From Nibribacter roseus (GTDB lineage: Bacteria > Bacteroidota > Bacteroidia > Cytophagales > Hymenobacteraceae), in assembly GCF_042662225.1 (NCBI RefSeq), contig NZ_JBHSYQ010000003.1:1674001-1738000 (forward strand): 64,000 nt of DNA. The letters run 5' to 3'. Within the stretch, counting starts at the first letter, position 1; the number at the start of each line of letters is the position of its first letter. Below are positions 61,684 through 64,000 of this stretch, in pieces. The notes under the pieces were generated by a model, which saw nothing but the letters and a program-made list of their open reading frames with translations, ran no database searches and was not told the DNA's origin. Position numbers and translations under genes: made by a program.

Positions 61684-62226
61684 ATGCCGTTGCTTCTTCC
61701 CGTAAAGGGTGTTCATCCTCAACTTGGACAAGACTGTTTTGTGGCTCCCAACGCCACCATTGTAGGTGATGTGGTGCTTGGCGACCATTGTACGGTTTGG
61801 TTTAATGCGGTTATCAGAGGAGACGTGCATTTCATACGGGTTGGCAACAAAACGAATATACAAGACGGGGCTGTCATTCATTGCACCTACCAAAAAGCAC
61901 CTACTACCATAGGCAGCAACGTGAGTATAGGCCATAACGCTCTGGTGCACGGCTGCACCGTACAAGACAACGTGCTTATTGGCATGGGCGCCATTGTCAT
62001 GGATAATGCGGTGGTACAACAGCATTGTATTGTAGCAGCTGGGGCGGTAGTGCTGGAGAATACCATTTGTGAGAGCGGCTATATTTATGCCGGAGTACCA
62101 GCCAAAAAGGTTAAAGCCCTTACCCCAGAGCAGATTGCCGGCATGGCTCGCACAGCCGATAACTATGTCATGTACGCCAGCTGGTTCCAGGAAGGCGTAG
62201 AGAACCAAGGTGCTTCCACCCTCTAA
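61684..62226 (+). CDS. Gamma-class carbonic anhydrase-like protein
   Basis: 180-residue cytoplasmic left-handed beta-helix protein, probably a trimer like Cam, YrdA and PaaY. The hexapeptide repeats run through residues about 15-140, and the three zinc-binding histidines are apparent in AVIHCTYQKAP, SIGHNALVHG (two). Members hydrate CO2 or act as hydrolase/acyltransferase-like; the activity is not proven by sequence. The start codon is 4 bases after an AT-rich heptamer array. It starts a run of three rightward genes. Confidence 0.9.
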   Translation: MPLLLPVKGVHPQLGQDCFVAPNATIVGDVVLGDHCTVWFNAVIRGDVHFIRVGNKTNIQDGAVIHCTYQKAPTTIGSNVSIGHNALVHGCTVQDNVLIGMGAIVMDNAVVQQHCIVAAGAVVLENTICESGYIYAGVPAKKVKALTPEQIAGMARTADNYVMYASWFQEGVENQGASTL

Positions 62227-62252
62227 GCCTGAATTTTTAAAGAGTAGCTTCT

Positions 62253-62594
62253 ATGATTCTTGAAGTAGCCGAGTTGAATGTTCTGCCAGAAAAGCAGTCT
62301 GAGTTTGAAGAAAACTTTTCAGCGGCGCAGGAAATCATCTGTTCTATGAAGGGCTACCAGTGGCACCAGCTACAGAAATGCCTGGAGGTCCAGAATAAGT
62401 ACCTATTGCTGGTCAGTTGGCAAACCCTGGAAGACCACACTGTAGGCTTCAGGCAGTCTGAACAATATCAGAAGTGGAAGAAACTGCTGCATCACTTTTA
62501 CCATCCGTTCCCAACGGTAGAGCATTATCAGCTGATAGCAGGTAAAAGCATAGGCTTTGTGGCGGAGCAACCTGGTCAGGAGTTCAATGCATAA
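62253..62594 (+). CDS. Antibiotic biosynthesis monooxygenase (ABM) domain protein
   Basis: 113-residue protein of the dimeric alpha/beta barrel fold: ILEVAELNVLPEKQSEFEENFSAAQEIICSMKGYQWHQLQKCLEVQNKYLLLVSWQTLEDHTVGFRQSEQYQKWKKLLHHFY, the standard ABM pattern with a C-terminal extension. Family members include heme- and quinone-metabolising enzymes; no substrate can be read from this sequence. It lies 26 bases after the carbonic anhydrase gene and 9 before the next gene. Confidence 0.88.
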   Translation: MILEVAELNVLPEKQSEFEENFSAAQEIICSMKGYQWHQLQKCLEVQNKYLLLVSWQTLEDHTVGFRQSEQYQKWKKLLHHFYHPFPTVEHYQLIAGKSIGFVAEQPGQEFNA

Positions 62595-62603
62595 GCCTGT
62601 TTT

Positions 62604-63584
62604 ATGAACTTGCTGCCTGCGCCTGTTAAACTTTTTCTAGTAGTACTTTTTACTTCTGTAACTTGTCTGGGGCAGCAGTCGGTAGAGCGGTTAGCCAGTG
62701 ATACAGCAAATACACATACAGAAGCACAAAATCTGGAAACAGATACAGTCCGGCTGCAGGTAAACAAAAAAAGACTCACGTCACTGATAGCGGCTGAGGG
62801 CGGCTTTTATGTAGCCGGTATCACCTATCTGCAGTTTGTCTGGTACAGAGACCATGAGCGGGTACCCTTCCACTTTTACAACGATACCAAAGGCTATTTA
62901 CAAATAGACAAGCTTGGGCATGTGTACGGCGCTTATATAGAAAGCTATATTGGCTACCACTGGCTCAAGAGTGCGGGAGTAAGCCGCAAAAAGGCTCTTC
63001 TCTTTGGGGGAACGTTAGGGTTGGTGCTGCAAACACCCATAGAAGTTTTTGACGGGCTCTACGAGGGGTATGGTTTTTCATGGGCTGACATGGCAGCTAA
63101 CGCAGTTGGGTCTGGTCTGGTGATAGGCAATGAGCTCTTGTTTCAGGAACAGTTAGTCAAGTACAAGTTCAGCTACTGGGAGTCTCCGTATGCCGAAATG
63201 GCGCACGGTTACCTAGGCGATAATACATTAGAGCGGGTGTTTCTGGATTATAATGGTCATACCTATTGGCTAAGCGCCCCAGTCAAAAAAATACTTCCTG
63301 CGGCTAATCCTGTGCCAGAATGGCTGAACTTGGCGGCAGGGTACAGCGCCAATGGTATGTTTGGAGAATTCAGGAACAGGCAGTACTACAGAGGCAAGGC
63401 TATTCCGGAAACACAGCGCTATCGGCAGTTCCTTCTGTCTTTAGACGTAGACTGGACCAAAATCAAAACCGATTCAAAACTTCTGAAAATTGTGTTTACA
63501 GGTATGACCTTCGTGAAGCTTCCGTTTCCGACGCTTGAGTATTCTTCAAAGGGGCAGTGGAAAGGGCATTGGCTGTATTATTAA
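62604..63584 (+). CDS. DUF2279 exported protein (YfiM-like)
   Basis: 326 residues. A signal peptide (LFLVVLFTSVTCLGQ) is followed by the DUF2279 core: AEGGFYVAGITYLQFVWY, then DKLGHVYGAYIESYIGYHWLKSAGVSRKKALLFGGTLGLVLQTPIEVFDGLYEGYGFSWADMAANAVGS, with conserved His and acidic residues in the membrane-like segments. The C-terminal half looks like an outer membrane or periplasmic extension. The role is unknown. Co-transcribed with the ABM gene (9-base gap). Confidence 0.88.
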   Translation: MNLLPAPVKLFLVVLFTSVTCLGQQSVERLASDTANTHTEAQNLETDTVRLQVNKKRLTSLIAAEGGFYVAGITYLQFVWYRDHERVPFHFYNDTKGYLQIDKLGHVYGAYIESYIGYHWLKSAGVSRKKALLFGGTLGLVLQTPIEVFDGLYEGYGFSWADMAANAVGSGLVIGNELLFQEQLVKYKFSYWESPYAEMAHGYLGDNTLERVFLDYNGHTYWLSAPVKKILPAANPVPEWLNLAAGYSANGMFGEFRNRQYYRGKAIPETQRYRQFLLSLDVDWTKIKTDSKLLKIVFTGMTFVKLPFPTLEYSSKGQWKGHWLYY

Positions 63585-63593
63585 GATGTTTTT

Positions 63594-63625
63594 CATCTGT
63601 TTTTGTAAAAATAGCCCTAAAACAA
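63594..63625. repeat. Intergenic palindromic element, copy 18 (shortened)
   Basis: CATCTGTTTTTGT, then AAAAATAGCCCTAAAACAAC; the left arm has lost its GGC segment. Follows the DUF2279 gene. Confidence 0.55.
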
Positions 63626-63644
63626 CTTGACCTTATTTTCTATA

Positions 63645-63929
63645 ATGGATATTACTACCTTCCAAAATAGCCTGTCAGAAAAAGCTCCTCCTGCAGATGC
63701 GTCTGTTTATCTGAAGGCCCTTTGGCATGATGCGCAGGGCAACTGGCAAAAAGCGCATGAGCTTATTCAAGACTTGCCTAGCAAAAGTGCCGCCTGGATT
63801 CACGCTTACCTTCACCGCAAAGAAGGGGACAACTGGAACGCCGATTACTGGTACACTAGCGCGGGTAAAAAAAGGCCTGCAGGTTCTCTGCAAGAAGAAT
63901 GGGAGCAACTGGTGAAGGCTTTGTTGTAG
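63645..63929 (+). CDS. Small conserved protein (94 aa), function unknown
   Basis: Starts at ATG 63645 (MDITTFQNSL); the upstream in-frame ATG at 63627 adds six residues. It matches a widespread bacterial small-protein pattern I recall: ALWHDAQGNWQKAHELIQD, AAWIHAYLHRKEGDNWNADYWYTSAGKKRP, with many aromatic and charged residues. All-helical, with no signal or cysteine. No function has been assigned that I know of. Short space between the element and its start contains no obvious promoter. Confidence 0.8.
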   Translation: MDITTFQNSLSEKAPPADASVYLKALWHDAQGNWQKAHELIQDLPSKSAAWIHAYLHRKEGDNWNADYWYTSAGKKRPAGSLQEEWEQLVKALL

Positions 63930-64000
63930 CTTCAATTAGCTTCAATATAATTGATAATCCTTCATGTTTTTAGCCTTGCAATTCACTTAAAGCTATAGTG

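Overview
The window looks like a chromosomal segment of a Bacteroidota bacterium of the order Cytophagales, probably Hymenobacteraceae (Rufibacter/Pontibacter/Hymenobacter-like; the genus is inferred from memory). Supporting evidence: SusC/SusD and other TonB-dependent receptors, type IX secretion (T9SS) C-terminal sorting domains, 'TAnnTTTG' -7 promoter boxes, few Shine-Dalgarno sequences, and a RagB/SusD lipoprotein. No phage, IS element, CRISPR array or rRNA operon was recognised.

Layout. 1-2.3 kb: 3' part of cysK and a DASS (SLC13) anion transporter. 2.4 kb: tRNA-Ala. 2.7-10.1 kb: two divergent TonB-dependent receptors, the second followed by a lipoprotein made of four internal repeats. 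10.7-13.1 kb: an NlpC/P60 lipoprotein, a YheT-like hydrolase and a 65-aa protein. 13.2-15.6 kb: a T9SS-secreted endonuclease I. 15.8-21.9 kb: a phosphate operon, porin-pstS-pstC-pstA-pstB-phoU, read leftward from a promoter carrying a triple 11-bp direct repeat that looks like a Pho box. 22.3-27.6 kb: tetR-ABC-HlyD-TolC, a type I export operon whose ABC protein has lost its ATPase motifs. 27.7-34.3 kb: small proteins, tRNA-Arg, a TVP38 membrane protein and cystathionine gamma-synthase. 34.4-48.2 kb: a polysaccharide utilisation locus (susC-susD-PKD lipoprotein-GH16-GH3), probably for laminarin-type beta-glucan, with a divergent membrane-bound HTH regulator. 48.2-64 kb: NamA-like reductase, MscS channel, three OmpA-type proteins, accD, a DUF2238 protein, an MBL hydrolase, a radical SAM protein, gamma carbonic anhydrase, a DUF2279 protein and small conserved proteins.

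Cross-cutting signals. (1) At least 17 intergenic copies of one ~40-bp palindromic element (left arm near TGTTTTAGGCCTGTTTTT, right arm its reverse complement) are scattered through the window, all outside genes. They are often fused to intrinsic terminators so that the two hairpins share an arm, and in several copies the stem is extended by flanking sequence unique to that site. Two copies lie inside the pst operon. (2) The same kind of 11-bp-spaced TGTTAAG repeat found before the phosphate porin also lies before the Oar-like TonB receptor at 5.9 kb, at nearly the same distance from its -7 box. (3) Four copies of TACTACATCA with 11-bp spacing within pairs lie between susC and its regulator. 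(4) Heptanucleotide tandem arrays recur in intergenic DNA.
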